Assembly (NCBI GenBank): GCA_903930565.1
Contig: CAIYZC010000517.1
Span: forward strand, 1 to 48,405
Direction of reading: 5' to 3'
DNA length: 48,405 nt
From: an uncultured Pedosphaera sp.
GTDB taxonomy: Bacteria; Verrucomicrobiota; Verrucomicrobiia; Limisphaerales; Pedosphaeraceae
Shown here in pieces: positions 25,354 through 34,939 of this stretch. Each line of letters opens with the position of its first letter. Position 1 is the first letter of the stretch. Both the position numbers and the translations under genes were made by a program. Under the pieces are notes generated by a model. That model ran no database searches. It saw nothing but the letters and a program-made list of their open reading frames with translations, and was not told the origin of the DNA.

Positions 25354-26624
25354 TGTTTACCTCCGGTGGTTGCTTTAACGCCCCGGGCGGCGGCTTTCAA
25401 AACTTCGCCTTCGGGAACGTGAATGTCCATGGCTTCAGCAAACCGGGGATCCTTCTGGGGAAAGATCGGATGTGAATTCAAGGACTTCAAAAAGATGCGG
25501 GCCAACAACCCACCGATAAACGCCAAGCAAGCGAAATCCAACCAGTGGAAATGCGGGCCATCGGGAAACATAATGGGCATGATGTTGAAGGTCATGTCGA
25601 CGTAATGCATCAGCCAAACCCATGCCACCAAGGGTATCATGATGACGGGCATCAGTTTCACATCAATGCGCAGGAGGGTCAGGAACGGGCCAAAGAAGTG
25701 ACCAAAGATCACCACCATGCTGACCCAGAACCACACCCCGTGCTCCCGGGCCACGTAGAAGAAGGTCTCTTCCGGCATGTTGGCGTTCCAGATGATGAAG
25801 TACTGGAAGAAGGTCACATACGCGTAGAACACGGTGAAGGCGAACAAAAGGGAACCGAGAAAATAGAACGTCTTGTATTTGACCACTTCACGGAGCGGTC
25901 CTTGGCGCTGCAACAACCAAGTCAAAAAGTAAATCGTGGCAATCGTGGTCCAAGTGCTGCCGGCAAAGTAATAGACGCCATACATGGTGGAAAACCACTC
26001 ATGTTGGAGTGCCTTCATCCACATGATCGCCGCGGCCGTCGTGGTGATGGCGAACAGGAACACGCCGGCGGCCGAGTAACGGCGCATGGCGCGGGTGCAT
26101 TCGATGGAGCCGGTCTTGTCCTGCTCGAGCGAGTGCTTGCGCAATCCGCGGGCGAGGACGGTCCAAACCACGCCACAGAAAACCCAGGCGGCCAGAAAGC
26201 TGTTAACGGTGAAGAGCGGGTATTTGGCGGTCACCGCGTGATCCGGCTTGCCTTCTTTGATCAGCACCATCCAGTGGTAGATCAGGTTGTCGTTCCCGGC
26301 CGTCAGCACATTGATGATGATGGGCAGGAACAACAGGGCCAGCATGGGAAGCAGATTGGCCAGATGTTCATTAATGCGCCGCACGGGCACGGACCACGAA
26401 GCATCGAACAAATGATGCAGAATGGTGAGAATCAGCCCCCCCAAGCCGAAGCTCAGGAAGAACATGTAGGCGGTAAGATACGAGAAGGCGGCGTGCTTCA
26501 CGTCCAAGAAGGCGCCCAAGAGCGCGCCCGCGCCCCCGAGGACCATCAGCACGGTGGGCACGTTCCGCCACGCCGATAAATCAAAGGGCGCGGAGTGGGA
26601 AGATGAGTGAGTAGGCGAACTCAT
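25350..26624 (-). CDS. actF: Alternative complex III subunit ActF (membrane quinone-binding subunit)
   Basis: The 424-residue integral membrane protein has about ten helices and is the NrfD-like relative that pairs with ActC in alternative complex III. Recognisable segments include VLGGAGALLGAFLDVKHAAFSYL, an FLSFGLGGLILTILHHLFDASWSVPVRR block and WLDFACLAFIGGLLARIF near the end. ActF and ActC hold the quinol-oxidation site and proton path of the complex, which oxidises menaquinol and reduces a periplasmic cytochrome without being homologous to bc1. Its start is 3 bases after the actE stop, and its own end carries the ribosome-binding site for the next small gene. Confidence 0.9.
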   Translation of the reverse strand: MSSPTHSSSHSAPFDLSAWRNVPTVLMVLGGAGALLGAFLDVKHAAFSYLTAYMFFLSFGLGGLILTILHHLFDASWSVPVRRINEHLANLLPMLALLFLPIIINVLTAGNDNLIYHWMVLIKEGKPDHAVTAKYPLFTVNSFLAAWVFCGVVWTVLARGLRKHSLEQDKTGSIECTRAMRRYSAAGVFLFAITTTAAAIMWMKALQHEWFSTMYGVYYFAGSTWTTIATIYFLTWLLQRQGPLREVVKYKTFYFLGSLLFAFTVFYAYVTFFQYFIIWNANMPEETFFYVAREHGVWFWVSMVVIFGHFFGPFLTLLRIDVKLMPVIMIPLVAWVWLMHYVDMTFNIMPIMFPDGPHFHWLDFACLAFIGGLLARIFLKSLNSHPIFPQKDPRFAEAMDIHVPEGEVLKAAARGVKATTGGKH

Positions 26625-26627
26625 AAA

Positions 26628-27251
26628 TTACTTTTTCAACTGCGCGCGGAATGGGGCGGGCACATCGTCCAAAGTGCCCAAACGGCTGAGTTGGAGCGCC
26701 CGCAGGTAGGCCACGATCGCCCAGCGATCCTCGACCGGCACATTGGGACCATAGGCCCCCATCAAGCCCTTGCCATTGGTGATGATGCCAAAAAGTTCAC
26801 CATCGGTCATTTTCACAATGCGCGGGTCGTGCAGGTCGGCGACGACGCCCATCGCCCCGATGCGCTTGGTGATGCCGTTGCCATCGCCCTGGGCGCCGTG
26901 GCAGGGGGAGCAATTAATATTGAAGCGTTGCTGACCGCGGTTCATCAGCGCCTCGTCGACTTTGATTTCGGCGGGAATGCTTTCCACGACGTTGGTCACG
27001 CCTGGCATATGGCCGGTGTTGATGGGCAAGTCCTGATAATGATCGCCGCGGGCCACCGTGCCAGCGACTCCGAGTCGGGAACTGCGGCCGTCGCCAAAGA
27101 AATCATTCGGCGCCTGGGGCCGGAGCTTGGGCTGGCGGTCCATGTCGGCGAACAGTTCGATGGGCGGGCGGCGGGAAAGGTCCCCGCGGCGGCCGCCAAC
27201 GACCATGACCACGACAACCGCAAGGGCGAAAATGAGCAAAAGGTAGCGCAT
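26628..27251 (-). CDS. actE: Alternative complex III monoheme cytochrome c ActE
   Basis: The 207-residue protein has an N-terminal signal/anchor (LLLIFALAVVVVMVVGG). The ActE-type lead ELFADMDRQPKLRPQAPNDFF-DGRSSR precedes a cytochrome domain with the sequence GQQRFNINCSPCHGAQGDGNG (heme c). The axial Met is in the KMTDGELFGIITNG or GLMGAYG segment. ActE is the lipid- or membrane-anchored cytochrome that accepts electrons from the complex. It lies six bases after actD. Confidence 0.9.
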   Translation of the reverse strand: MRYLLLIFALAVVVVMVVGGRRGDLSRRPPIELFADMDRQPKLRPQAPNDFFGDGRSSRLGVAGTVARGDHYQDLPINTGHMPGVTNVVESIPAEIKVDEALMNRGQQRFNINCSPCHGAQGDGNGITKRIGAMGVVADLHDPRIVKMTDGELFGIITNGKGLMGAYGPNVPVEDRWAIVAYLRALQLSRLGTLDDVPAPFRAQLKK

Positions 27252-27257
27252 GACTCG

Positions 27258-27800
27258 TTATTCCTCCACCAGTTCGATGCGCTGGCTGCCCGCCGAGGTG
27301 AGCAACTTGCGGGTTTCGGTTTCGGAATACTTGGGATCGGCAGTTTCGATCACGACAAAAAAGCGGTCGTGGCTCGCCAAGGCGAACCGACGGTGTTTGA
27401 GCAAGGGATGGTGCAGGCGAGGGAGGCGGTTTAACGCCAACATGCCGAACAGCGAACCAAAGGCGCCCAAAAGAATGGTCAGTTCGTAGCACGGGGGAAA
27501 CGCGCCATAAGGGCTGAACATCGGTTTGCCGCCGATCATGATGGGATAATCAACCGCGTTCATCCACCAGATCATCAACATGCCGCTGAAATAGCCCGTC
27601 AAACCGCCCGCGAAGGCGATGTAGCCGACTTTGGAATTGTCCAAGCCCATGGCTTGGTCCATGCCGTGCACCGGGAACGGGGTGTAAACATCCCATTTGC
27701 GGAAGCCGGCGTCGCGAACCATTTCGGCGGCGTGAATCGCGTCGGCGGGGGTCAGGAATTCGGCAATAATGCCGTACGGTTTGGAAGCGGTCGCAGCCAT
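27258..27800 (-). CDS. actD: Alternative complex III subunit ActD (DUF3341)
   Basis: The 180-residue protein carries the DUF3341 domain: PYGIIAEFLTPADAIHAAE, KWDVYTPFPVHGMDQAMGL, and two membrane helices (YIAFAGGLTGYFSGMLMIWWM and CYELTILLGAFGSLFGMLAL). The C-terminal soluble part contains HDRFFVVIE. ActD is a structural subunit without cofactors. Its ATG overlaps the stop of actC by one base (TAATG). Confidence 0.92.
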   Translation of the reverse strand: MAATASKPYGIIAEFLTPADAIHAAEMVRDAGFRKWDVYTPFPVHGMDQAMGLDNSKVGYIAFAGGLTGYFSGMLMIWWMNAVDYPIMIGGKPMFSPYGAFPPCYELTILLGAFGSLFGMLALNRLPRLHHPLLKHRRFALASHDRFFVVIETADPKYSETETRKLLTSAGSQRIELVEE

Positions 27801-29221
27801 TAGTGGTGCCCTCCGGATTTGGCGCCGCCCAAGGGATGGTGGGGATCGGCCTGCGGCGTGACCCCTTTAACCTCGGTGATGGCGATGATCGGCATAAAGC
27901 GAATGAACAACAGGAACAGCGTGAAGAACAGGCCGAAGGTGCCCATGTAGGTCGTGATATCCACCCAAGTAGGTTTGAAATAACCCCAGTTGGAAGGCAT
28001 GAAGTCACGGTGCAGGGAGATGACCACGATGACAAACCGTTCAAACCACATCCCGATGTTCACGAAGATGGAAAGGATGAAAACTATGAGCATGTTGCTG
28101 CGGATGCGCTTGAACCAGAAGCATTGCGGCACGATGACATTGCAGCCGATCATGACCCAATAACCCCAGGCGTAAGGACCCATGGCGCGGTTGATAAAGG
28201 CGTAGCGCTCGTAGGGATTGCCACTATACCAAGCGATAAAAAACTCCATGGCGTAGGCGTAGCCGACGATCGAACCGGTCGCCAACACCACCTTGCACAT
28301 CAACTCAACGTGGCGCACGGTGATGATATCCTCCAGTTTGAGGATGGTGCGCAAGGGGATCAGCAGGGAGAGCACCATGCCGAAACCTGAGAACACGGCG
28401 CCCGCCACAAAGTAAGGCGGGAAGATCGTGGTATGCCAACCGGGCAATTGGGACACCGAGAAGTCCATGGACACGATCGAATGGACGGACAGCACCAGCG
28501 GGGTGGACAAACCGGCCAAGATCAAATAAGCCTTCTCATAATTGCGCCAGTGGCGGTTGGAACCCGTCCAGCCGAGCGAAAACAAGCCATAGGCGAACTT
28601 GCGCAGTTTGGTCTTGGAGCGGTCCCGCATGACGGCCAAGTCGGGAATCAGGCCCATGAACCAAAACAGGGCGGAAACCGTAAAGTAAGTGGACACCGCA
28701 AACACGTCCCACATCAACGGGGAGCGGAAGTTGGGCCAAATCGAGTTCTGATTGGGCAGCGGGAACAACCACCAACCGAACCACATGCGTCCCACGTGAA
28801 TCAACGGAAAGATACCGGCGCACATGACCGCGAAGATGGTCATCGCTTCGGCGGCGCGATTGATGGAAGTGCGCCACTTTTGGCGGAGCAGGAACAAAAT
28901 CGCGGAGATCAGAGTACCGGCGTGACCGATACCGATCCACCACACGAAGTTGATGATCGCCCAGCCCCACATGACCGGATGACCAGGACCCCAAATGCCC
29001 ACACCGGTGGACAGGAGGTAAATGATCATCGCGCCCATGACACTCATGGCGATGACACTGGGCACGAAGGCGATCCACCACCAGAGGGGTGTCTTGCCTT
29101 CGGCCACGCCCGCAATGGCGTCGGAAATCCAGCCCAGACCGCGCTGGTTCAAAACCAGCGGCTCGCGTTCGAGCCCGGCCGGCGGACCTTTGATTTCTAC
29201 GTTGGCAATCACGTCAGCCAT
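27800..29221 (-). CDS. actC: Alternative complex III subunit ActC (NrfD-like quinol-binding subunit)
   Basis: The 473-residue NrfD/PsrC-like membrane protein has about ten helices. The N-terminal soluble stretch [20 protein letters not shown] is followed by typical helices ([85 protein letters not shown]). The WIGIGHAGT and GLIPDLA motifs lie in the region that binds quinol in ActC. The start overlaps the actB stop (TAATG). Confidence 0.94.
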   Translation of the reverse strand: MADVIANVEIKGPPAGLEREPLVLNQRGLGWISDAIAGVAEGKTPLWWWIAFVPSVIAMSVMGAMIIYLLSTGVGIWGPGHPVMWGWAIINFVWWIGIGHAGTLISAILFLLRQKWRTSINRAAEAMTIFAVMCAGIFPLIHVGRMWFGWWLFPLPNQNSIWPNFRSPLMWDVFAVSTYFTVSALFWFMGLIPDLAVMRDRSKTKLRKFAYGLFSLGWTGSNRHWRNYEKAYLILAGLSTPLVLSVHSIVSMDFSVSQLPGWHTTIFPPYFVAGAVFSGFGMVLSLLIPLRTILKLEDIITVRHVELMCKVVLATGSIVGYAYAMEFFIAWYSGNPYERYAFINRAMGPYAWGYWVMIGCNVIVPQCFWFKRIRSNMLIVFILSIFVNIGMWFERFVIVVISLHRDFMPSNWGYFKPTWVDITTYMGTFGLFFTLFLLFIRFMPIIAITEVKGVTPQADPHHPLGGAKSGGHH

Positions 29222-32200
29222 TACTCGGCTCCTTTCTTGCCTGCATGCTCGGCGTGCGCGTGGGCTTCATTTCCGCTTTCTTCTTCCAATTTTCCGTTCT
29301 TGGCCTCGTATTCCTCCGTGCTGAACGGGGCGTCGTATTTGTCCGGCATGGCCGGGTTCGGGTTCCGCAAACGGGCGAGGTAAGTCGTCCGGGGTTTCGT
29401 ATTGAGGAAATCCAAAACCGAATAGTTGCGCTGCTGCTTTTTCAGGATGCTGACGGCGCTCTTGGGATCGGCCACGTTGCCGAACACAATCGCTTCCGCG
29501 GGGCAGGCCTGTTGGCAGGCGGTCTTGATCGTGCCATCCGGCACCGTGACATCACCGGTGTCCCGCGCTTTGACTTTTTGGGCGATTTTGGCGCCCTCGA
29601 TGCGCTGGAGGCAGTAGGTGCATTTTTCCATCACGCCGCGCATGCGCACCGTGACTTCCGGGTTCTTGACCAGCTTGAGCAGTTCCCATTCGTCCGCGGG
29701 ACGGGTGCCCAAGTCCGGGTTGCGCCACCAGCGCATGACGTCCAACTCGCCGTCCGTCTTGTGCAGCAGCGGGGTGGTGTACACCGGTCCCTTGAGTTGT
29801 TCCAAGGTGCGGCGGTTGTAATCGAAATAGTTGAAGCGGCGGACCTTGTATGGGCAGTTGTTGCTGCAATAACGGGTGCCGACGCACCGGTTATAGGTCA
29901 TCACGTTCAGGCCTTCCTGATCGTGGGAGGTCGCATTGACCGGGCAGACATTTTCGCAGGGGGCCGCTTCGCAATGCTGGCAGAGCATCGGCTGGTTCAC
30001 CACCTGGGGATCCTCCACCTTGCCGGTGAAATAGCGGTCGATGCGAATCCAATGCATCTCGCGATTGTTCGCGACCTGGTATTTCCCGACGATGGGGATG
30101 TTGTTCTCGCTCTGGCAGGCCACCATGCAGGTGGAGCAACCCACGCAGGCGCTCAGATCAATCGACATGCCCCATTGATGGAGGGCCGTCTTTCTGACCT
30201 CGTCCAAGGGGTTGGGATAGAGCGACTTAAGGTTTTCCCCGTCCTCCATGCCCGGCGGCGTTTCCATGTCGAACGCCTTGGCAAACCGGGGGTGCTTTTG
30301 AAATTCGGCGTGGGTCCCCTCGCGGATGATGGGGCGGCCTTCCATGCTCCAATGGTCCTGCGTGGTGGCCAAGTGATGCTTTTCGCCGCTGTTTTTCAGC
30401 GTGGCGCCGGTGGTGAAATGCAACGCCTTGGTAGTGCGCACCGAGTAGGCGTTGTAACCGGAGTTCAGGCCCACGCGGCCGGTCTTGCGGCGGCCGTAAC
30501 CCAAAGCCAAACCGATCACGTTGTCGGCCTGACCGGGCTGGGTCCAGAGCGGCCCTTCCACTTCCATGCCGTTGACCGTGATCTTCACCCATGGAACCAT
30601 CAATTGATTATTCTCGCGATTGATGACCACCAAACCCAAATCAGTCGCCGTCTTCTGACTGATCAAAATCGTGTTCTCCCACGTCATCTTGGTGATGGGA
30701 TCGGGGAGTTCCTGCATCCAGCCGTTGTTGTTGAAACGGCCGTCGTCCGCCTTGTAATCGCGGTGGAAAACGACTTCCAACTTGTCCTTGGCCGGAACCG
30801 TCACGGCCGGAGCCGCCGCCAAGCCTGCCGCCACGGCGTCCGTGGCCAAGGCCACGCTGACCGGGGCCGCCGCACTGTCGGCCAGGAAGCCGTCATGGAG
30901 GAATTTCTTCCACTTCTCTTCGTCGGTGCCGAAGGTTTCCCGCACGATTTCGTACGCGGTGATCTTGTCCAACCCGCCGATGCGGGCCAGCACTTCCAAT
31001 TCGGTCAAACCACCGAACAACGGCTCGATCAACGGTTGAACGGCCACCAAAGTGCCGTCGCTCGTCCGCGCGTCACCCCAGGACTCCAAGAAGTGTGCCT
31101 GCGGCAATTGCCAGCCGTTGGCGGGGGTGGTTTCGTCCTCGTAGTAACCGAGGCGCACCACGGTCTTGGCTTTCGCCTGGGCGGCTTCCCACTTCAAATC
31201 CGCCGGGGCGTCGTAGGCGGGATTGCCACCCAAGACCACCAAAGTTTCAACTTGACCGCCCGTCAAGGCTTGGGCCAATTCAGCAATGCCGCCGGCGCTG
31301 GGCGCGGGAGCATCCAAGAAGATGACCGTCTTGCCCAAGTTGCCCAAGGCGGCATTGATGGCGTAAGCCGCCAAATGCACGGCGAGGGGTTGGCGTTGAC
31401 CGGCCAGCACAAGGCTTTCGCCCTTCGCCGCCAGCAAATCCTTAGCGCATTCCGTCGCCCATTTGTTGAGGAACTTGGCGTCACCGGCGCGCACTTGCTC
31501 GCTCAGCGCGGCCACCGCTTTGGCGTCCACCAAGGCTTTGACCGCCGCCACCAGCTTGGCGTCGCCGCCCGCCTGGGTCAGCACCGCTTCCGCGAGCAAA
31601 CCGGCCATGACCGAGACGCCGGTCGCAGGCATGCGCAAACGATGATCGGCGTTCGCCCCGGTGAGGGTCATCAACGGCTCGATGGCATACAGCCGGCTCA
31701 TGGCCTGCCCCGGCGCGGTCACCCGGCGGCCCTTGGCAAAGCGGCGGATGTTGATGTGGGCGTTTTCCTCGGCGCCGATGAAATCACAATCCAAGGCGAC
31801 GACCACTTTTTTGGCTTCGTCGATCTTGAAATAAGGCGTCACCGGTTTGCCGGTGGCGGCCGTGGCGGCTTGGCGGTGGATGTCGAAATCCACGGCTTCG
31901 TGCCGGTACCACTTGGCCTGGGGCAGCTTGGCGGCAATCGCCTTTTCAATGCGTTCCCGGGAAGGGGAGGCCGTCTGCTCGGACAAAATCGCCAAGCCCT
32001 TGCCGCCGGTGGCGGCGAGCGCTTTGGACAAATCCCGCAAGGCCACCAAGGCGTCTTCCGCGGTCTTCGTGGTGCCGTTTTGCAGGAAACGAGTCGCGCG
32101 GTCGGGATCGTAAAGATTGAGAATCGCGGCCTGGGCGTAACGGTCCGTGGCGCCGTTGCTGTCCGGATGCTTATCGTTGCCTTCCAGCTTCACCGGCCGG

Positions 32201-32550
32201 CCGTCATGCGACTTGGCCACCAAAGGAATGGCCGTGCCGCGGGTGGGCATCGCCGTGGCGAAAAACCGCGCCATGCCGTGGACATAGCCCTCCGGCATCT
32301 TTTGAAAGGGGTAAATGTTCTCCACCGGCCGGCGGCAACCGGTCAAACCGAAGCCCGCCAACAGGAACGAGGCGGACATCAACTTCACGAAATGCCGGCG
32401 GGTGCTGGGATCGGTCAACTCGCTGGCACCGGCGGGAAATTCGCGCTCCGCCCAAGAGCGGAACTCGGGGGTGTCGGCCAACTGATCCAAACTGCGCCAA
32501 TACTTGGGGCCGGTCTCCGGCTCGGGACAGACGGGGGGAATGGTTTTCAT
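29221..32550 (-). CDS. actB: Alternative complex III subunit ActB (molybdopterin-oxidoreductase-like plus ferredoxin domains)
   Basis: The 1109-residue exported protein starts at the ATG at 32550, fixed by a four-base overlap (ATGA) with the actA stop. [22 protein letters not shown] leads to a Tat motif [11 protein letters not shown] and a lipobox-like FGLTGC. The B1 half (about 70-720) has the molybdopterin-oxidoreductase fold, which in ActB carries no molybdenum. The B2 half (about 800-1080) holds four cysteine clusters: [37 protein letters not shown] and CTYC with CQQACP, for three 4Fe-4S and one 3Fe-4S cluster in known complexes. Electrons pass through these to ActA and ActE. A His/Ala/Lys-rich tail ends the protein. 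Confidence 0.94.
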   Translation of the reverse strand: MKTIPPVCPEPETGPKYWRSLDQLADTPEFRSWAEREFPAGASELTDPSTRRHFVKLMSASFLLAGFGLTGCRRPVENIYPFQKMPEGYVHGMARFFATAMPTRGTAIPLVAKSHDGRPVKLEGNDKHPDSNGATDRYAQAAILNLYDPDRATRFLQNGTTKTAEDALVALRDLSKALAATGGKGLAILSEQTASPSRERIEKAIAAKLPQAKWYRHEAVDFDIHRQAATAATGKPVTPYFKIDEAKKVVVALDCDFIGAEENAHINIRRFAKGRRVTAPGQAMSRLYAIEPLMTLTGANADHRLRMPATGVSVMAGLLAEAVLTQAGGDAKLVAAVKALVDAKAVAALSEQVRAGDAKFLNKWATECAKDLLAAKGESLVLAGQRQPLAVHLAAYAINAALGNLGKTVIFLDAPAPSAGGIAELAQALTGGQVETLVVLGGNPAYDAPADLKWEAAQAKAKTVVRLGYYEDETTPANGWQLPQAHFLESWGDARTSDGTLVAVQPLIEPLFGGLTELEVLARIGGLDKITAYEIVRETFGTDEEKWKKFLHDGFLADSAAAPVSVALATDAVAAGLAAAPAVTVPAKDKLEVVFHRDYKADDGRFNNNGWMQELPDPITKMTWENTILISQKTATDLGLVVINRENNQLMVPWVKITVNGMEVEGPLWTQPGQADNVIGLALGYGRRKTGRVGLNSGYNAYSVRTTKALHFTTGATLKNSGEKHHLATTQDHWSMEGRPIIREGTHAEFQKHPRFAKAFDMETPPGMEDGENLKSLYPNPLDEVRKTALHQWGMSIDLSACVGCSTCMVACQSENNIPIVGKYQVANNREMHWIRIDRYFTGKVEDPQVVNQPMLCQHCEAAPCENVCPVNATSHDQEGLNVMTYNRCVGTRYCSNNCPYKVRRFNYFDYNRRTLEQLKGPVYTTPLLHKTDGELDVMRWWRNPDLGTRPADEWELLKLVKNPEVTVRMRGVMEKCTYCLQRIEGAKIAQKVKARDTGDVTVPDGTIKTACQQACPAEAIVFGNVADPKSAVSILKKQQRNYSVLDFLNTKPRTTYLARLRNPNPAMPDKYDAPFSTEEYEAKNGKLEEESGNEAHAHAEHAGKKGAE

Positions 32551-33200
32551 CGATGGCAAGTGGAGCAGTTTTGCAGGGATTCAACCTTCCAGTCGTGCAT
32601 GAATTTGGCTCCGTCGGCCCGTTGGCTTTCCTCGCTCTTCGGCTGCCAATCCAAGTCGGTGATTTTATCCAAGGGACGCAAATGGGCGGCGGGGTCGCGA
32701 TGGCAATCCAAGCAGAAGGTCATGTTCAGCGACTTAGCCTGGTGAACTTCATCCATCTTGTTGACCTGGCCATGACATTCCACGCAGCTCAGCCCGCGGT
32801 TGACATGCACGGAATGGTTGAAAAAGACGTAATCAGGGACCTTGTGGATTTGCACCCAATGGATCGGCTCCCCGCTTTGCGCGGATTCGCGGACCAAGGC
32901 CAGCTTGGGATCATCCTTGAGCACTTGGTTGTGGCAGTTCATGCACAAGGTGCTGGTGGGGATGTTGGAGTACCAGGACTTCTCCACCGCGTTGTGGCAG
33001 TAGCGGCAGTCCATGCCGAGTTGGTCCGCGTGGATGGCGTGGGAGAACGCCACCGGCTGCACGGGCATGTAGCCGACGTTGGCGTACTTGTTGGTACAAT
33101 AGTACCATACGCCCGCCGTCACTCCGGTGCCGCCGAGCAGCGCGCCGGTGATCATCATCAACGGCAACCGGTTCGTCCACTTGGGGAAGATGTCCGACAT
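32547..33200 (-). CDS. actA: Alternative complex III pentaheme cytochrome c ActA
   Basis: The 217-residue protein has one N-terminal membrane helix (LPLMMITGALLGGTGVTAGVW) and five CxxCH motifs: CRYCH, CMNCH, CVECH, CLDCH and CSTCH, the normal heme count for ActA. FSHAIHADQLGMDCRYCHN and FNHSVHVNRGLSCVECHG supply the His axial ligands as in NrfH/tetraheme relatives. It is the first gene of the respiratory operon that runs without a gap over 33 bases to the monoheme cytochrome at 22196. No strong ribosome-binding site is visible before its ATG. Confidence 0.94.
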   Translation of the reverse strand: MSDIFPKWTNRLPLMMITGALLGGTGVTAGVWYYCTNKYANVGYMPVQPVAFSHAIHADQLGMDCRYCHNAVEKSWYSNIPTSTLCMNCHNQVLKDDPKLALVRESAQSGEPIHWVQIHKVPDYVFFNHSVHVNRGLSCVECHGQVNKMDEVHQAKSLNMTFCLDCHRDPAAHLRPLDKITDLDWQPKSEESQRADGAKFMHDWKVESLQNCSTCHR

Positions 33201-33264
33201 CTGAGCAAATTTTGTTAATCCAACCGCTATTCAGGTTCAGGCCCCATAAGGGCAGTCACCCACC

Positions 33265-33309
33265 ATGACCAACGGCTGGTGATTCTGGTCATCCACCAGC
33301 CGGCGTCAA
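33265..33309 (-). promoter_or_regulatory. Candidate sigma-70 promoter with two interleaved inverted repeats, upstream of actA
   Basis: On the minus strand TTGACG (33309-33304) and CAGAAT (33287-33282), 16 bases apart, form a plausible -35/-10 pair, giving a leader of about 75 bases. Overlapping it are two inverted repeats: ATGACCA (33265-33271) with TGGTCAT (33286-33292), and CGGCTGGTG (33273-33281) with CACCAGCCG (33294-33302). They interleave, so they could only form one at a time. The position on the promoter suggests an operator. The rest of the 328-base gap (33201-33528) shows only a short palindrome at 33419-33432 and AT-rich sequence beyond it. Confidence 0.5.
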
Positions 33310-33418
33310 TCGTTTTTCGCGATTATTAGCAACCATCGCGCGGTTGCGGCCGGAATGATTCCACCCCGGCCAACTCCCCGCATTAAAAGCCGCCCCACTT
33401 CGCGCATCAAGCAAGATT

Positions 33419-33432
33419 GTGAAAAATTTCAC
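33419..33432. promoter_or_regulatory. Short inverted repeat GTGAAA-aa-TTTCAC
   Basis: Six-base arms around two central A bases lie in AT-rich sequence about 97 bases beyond the glutamate dehydrogenase stop and 220 bases upstream of actA. It resembles a small dimeric-regulator site. No function is assigned. Confidence 0.3.
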
Positions 33433-33528
33433 GAATTCGATCCGGTTAATCAGTTCGATAAGTTTTATTAAACAATCAAGCTTGGAAACAGCGCGGATTA
33501 ATTTTTCTTTTGCTGCCCCCCGCCCCAG

Positions 33529-34785
33529 TCAGGGGAACAAGCCGCGCGCCCGTTTGGCGTCCAGGACCCGGCTGATGCCCAAACTCAACGCCGCCTGGCG
33601 CATCGACACCGCCCGCTTCCGGCTGAGGTTCAGGGTTTGCATGAACGCCCCCTCCAGAATGCGAAACAGCTTGTCCGAAATCTCGCTTTCCGTCCAAAAG
33701 AAGCTCTGGAGGTCCTGCACCCATTCGAAATACGACACCACCACGCCGCCCGCATTGCACAAAATGTCCGGAATCACGAAGATCTCCGGTCGTTCGCGCA
33801 GGATGGCATCCGCCTCCGGGGTGGTCGGGCCGTTCGCGCCTTCCGCCAGAATCCGGCAGTGAATGCGCCCCGCGTTTTCCGCGGTGATTTGCCGCTCCAT
33901 GGCCGCCGGCACCAGGATATCACACGGGGTTTCCAGCAATTGGGCATTGGTGACCGCCTCGGCTTCGGGAAAACCCGCCACGGTTTTGTGCTCCGCGGCG
34001 TACTTGTCCAGCCGCCATACATCCAGGCCGGCCGCGTTGTAAACGCCCCCGAAAGCGTCGCTGACCGCGATGATCCGCACCCCGTATTTCGCCAGGGAGA
34101 GGGCCGCCACCGAGCCCACGTTCCCGAAGCCTTGGACCACCGCGGTCGCCCGCGCGCAATCCAGCCCCACCGTGTCCGCCGCGCGGTTCACCAAGTAGGC
34201 CACCCCGCGCCCGGTCGCCTCCCGTCGGCCGAGCGAACCGCCCAGCAACACCGGCTTGCCGGTCACAATGCTCGGAACGCTGTGGCCCGTATGCACGGAG
34301 TAGGTGTCCATCATCCACGCCATGATCTGCTCGTTCGTGCCCAAATCGGGAGCCATGATATCCACTTGCGGCCCGATGAAAGGAATCATCTCCTGGGTGT
34401 ACCGCCGGGTGAGCCGCTCCAGTTCCCCGGTCGACAGATTTCGGGGATCGCAGGCAATCCCGCCTTTGGCCCCGCCGTAGGGCAACCCCGTCAAGGCACA
34501 CTTCCAGCTCATCCACATCGCCAGCGCGGCCACTTCGCCCAGTTCCACATCCGGATGGTAGCGCAGCCCCCCTTTGGTCGGCCCCAGCGTCAAGTGATGC
34601 TGCACCCGGTAGCCGGCGAACACTTCGGTGCGCCCGTCATCCCGACGAATGGGCAGCGCCACGGTCATCGAGCGCTTGGGAAACTTCAGGCGGTCCCGCT
34701 CCGCCGCGGGAATCTCCAACCAATCGGCCACCAGATCAAACTGCCGGCAGGCCATTCGAAACGTCGGATGATCGTAGATTTTCAT
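33529..34785 (-). CDS. Glu/Leu/Phe/Val dehydrogenase (glutamate dehydrogenase type)
   Basis: The 418-residue cytosolic enzyme deaminates an amino acid to its 2-oxo acid with NAD(P)+. The substrate domain contains GYRVQHHLTLGPTKGGLRYH and SWKCALTGLPYGGAKGGI, with the catalytic Lys of PYGGAKGG, and MAPDLGTNEQIMAWMMD. The Rossmann domain has the fingerprint AVVQGFGNVGS. C-terminal signatures are ILAEGANGPTTPEAD, PDILCNAGGVVVSYFEW and LDAKRARGLFP. Length and motifs fit glutamate dehydrogenase (GdhA/RocG/GudB type), which is favoured over leucine dehydrogenase, but substrate choice is not certain. It has no operon partner and reads divergently from the ankyrin gene. Confidence 0.92.
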   Translation of the reverse strand: MKIYDHPTFRMACRQFDLVADWLEIPAAERDRLKFPKRSMTVALPIRRDDGRTEVFAGYRVQHHLTLGPTKGGLRYHPDVELGEVAALAMWMSWKCALTGLPYGGAKGGIACDPRNLSTGELERLTRRYTQEMIPFIGPQVDIMAPDLGTNEQIMAWMMDTYSVHTGHSVPSIVTGKPVLLGGSLGRREATGRGVAYLVNRAADTVGLDCARATAVVQGFGNVGSVAALSLAKYGVRIIAVSDAFGGVYNAAGLDVWRLDKYAAEHKTVAGFPEAEAVTNAQLLETPCDILVPAAMERQITAENAGRIHCRILAEGANGPTTPEADAILRERPEIFVIPDILCNAGGVVVSYFEWVQDLQSFFWTESEISDKLFRILEGAFMQTLNLSRKRAVSMRQAALSLGISRVLDAKRARGLFP

Positions 34786-34900
34786 GGCGCCAATTTAGCC
34801 GGTGAACGCGGCGGTCGCAACCTTGCGGGAGCACGCCCGACCGCCCTCGGCCAGACCACCAGCCCTCCCCCACCCCGCGGTTAAGTCTTGGTCATCCCCG

Positions 34901-34920
34901 GGTTGGTGGTAGGTTGGTGG
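34901..34920 (+). promoter_or_regulatory. GGTTGGTGG direct repeat, possible two-tier G-quadruplex in ankyrin gene leader
   Basis: GGTTGGTGG-TA-GGTTGGTGG (period 11) ends 19 bases before the ATG at 34940. Six GG runs with short loops can form a two-quartet G-quadruplex in DNA or mRNA. The last GGTGG could also act as a distant ribosome-binding site. Confidence 0.4.
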
Positions 34921-34939
34921 CCGCCGGCAATCCCCATTT

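Noticed and set aside
29245-32745. 1166-codon plus-strand frame opposite actB
   Set aside because: Antisense shadow; actB cysteine clusters on the minus strand are decisive.
33265-33302. RNA pseudoknot or riboswitch in the act leader
   Set aside because: The interleaved stems leave single-base connecting loops that cannot span a 7-bp helix, and the site overlaps a promoter-like pair, so an operator is more likely.
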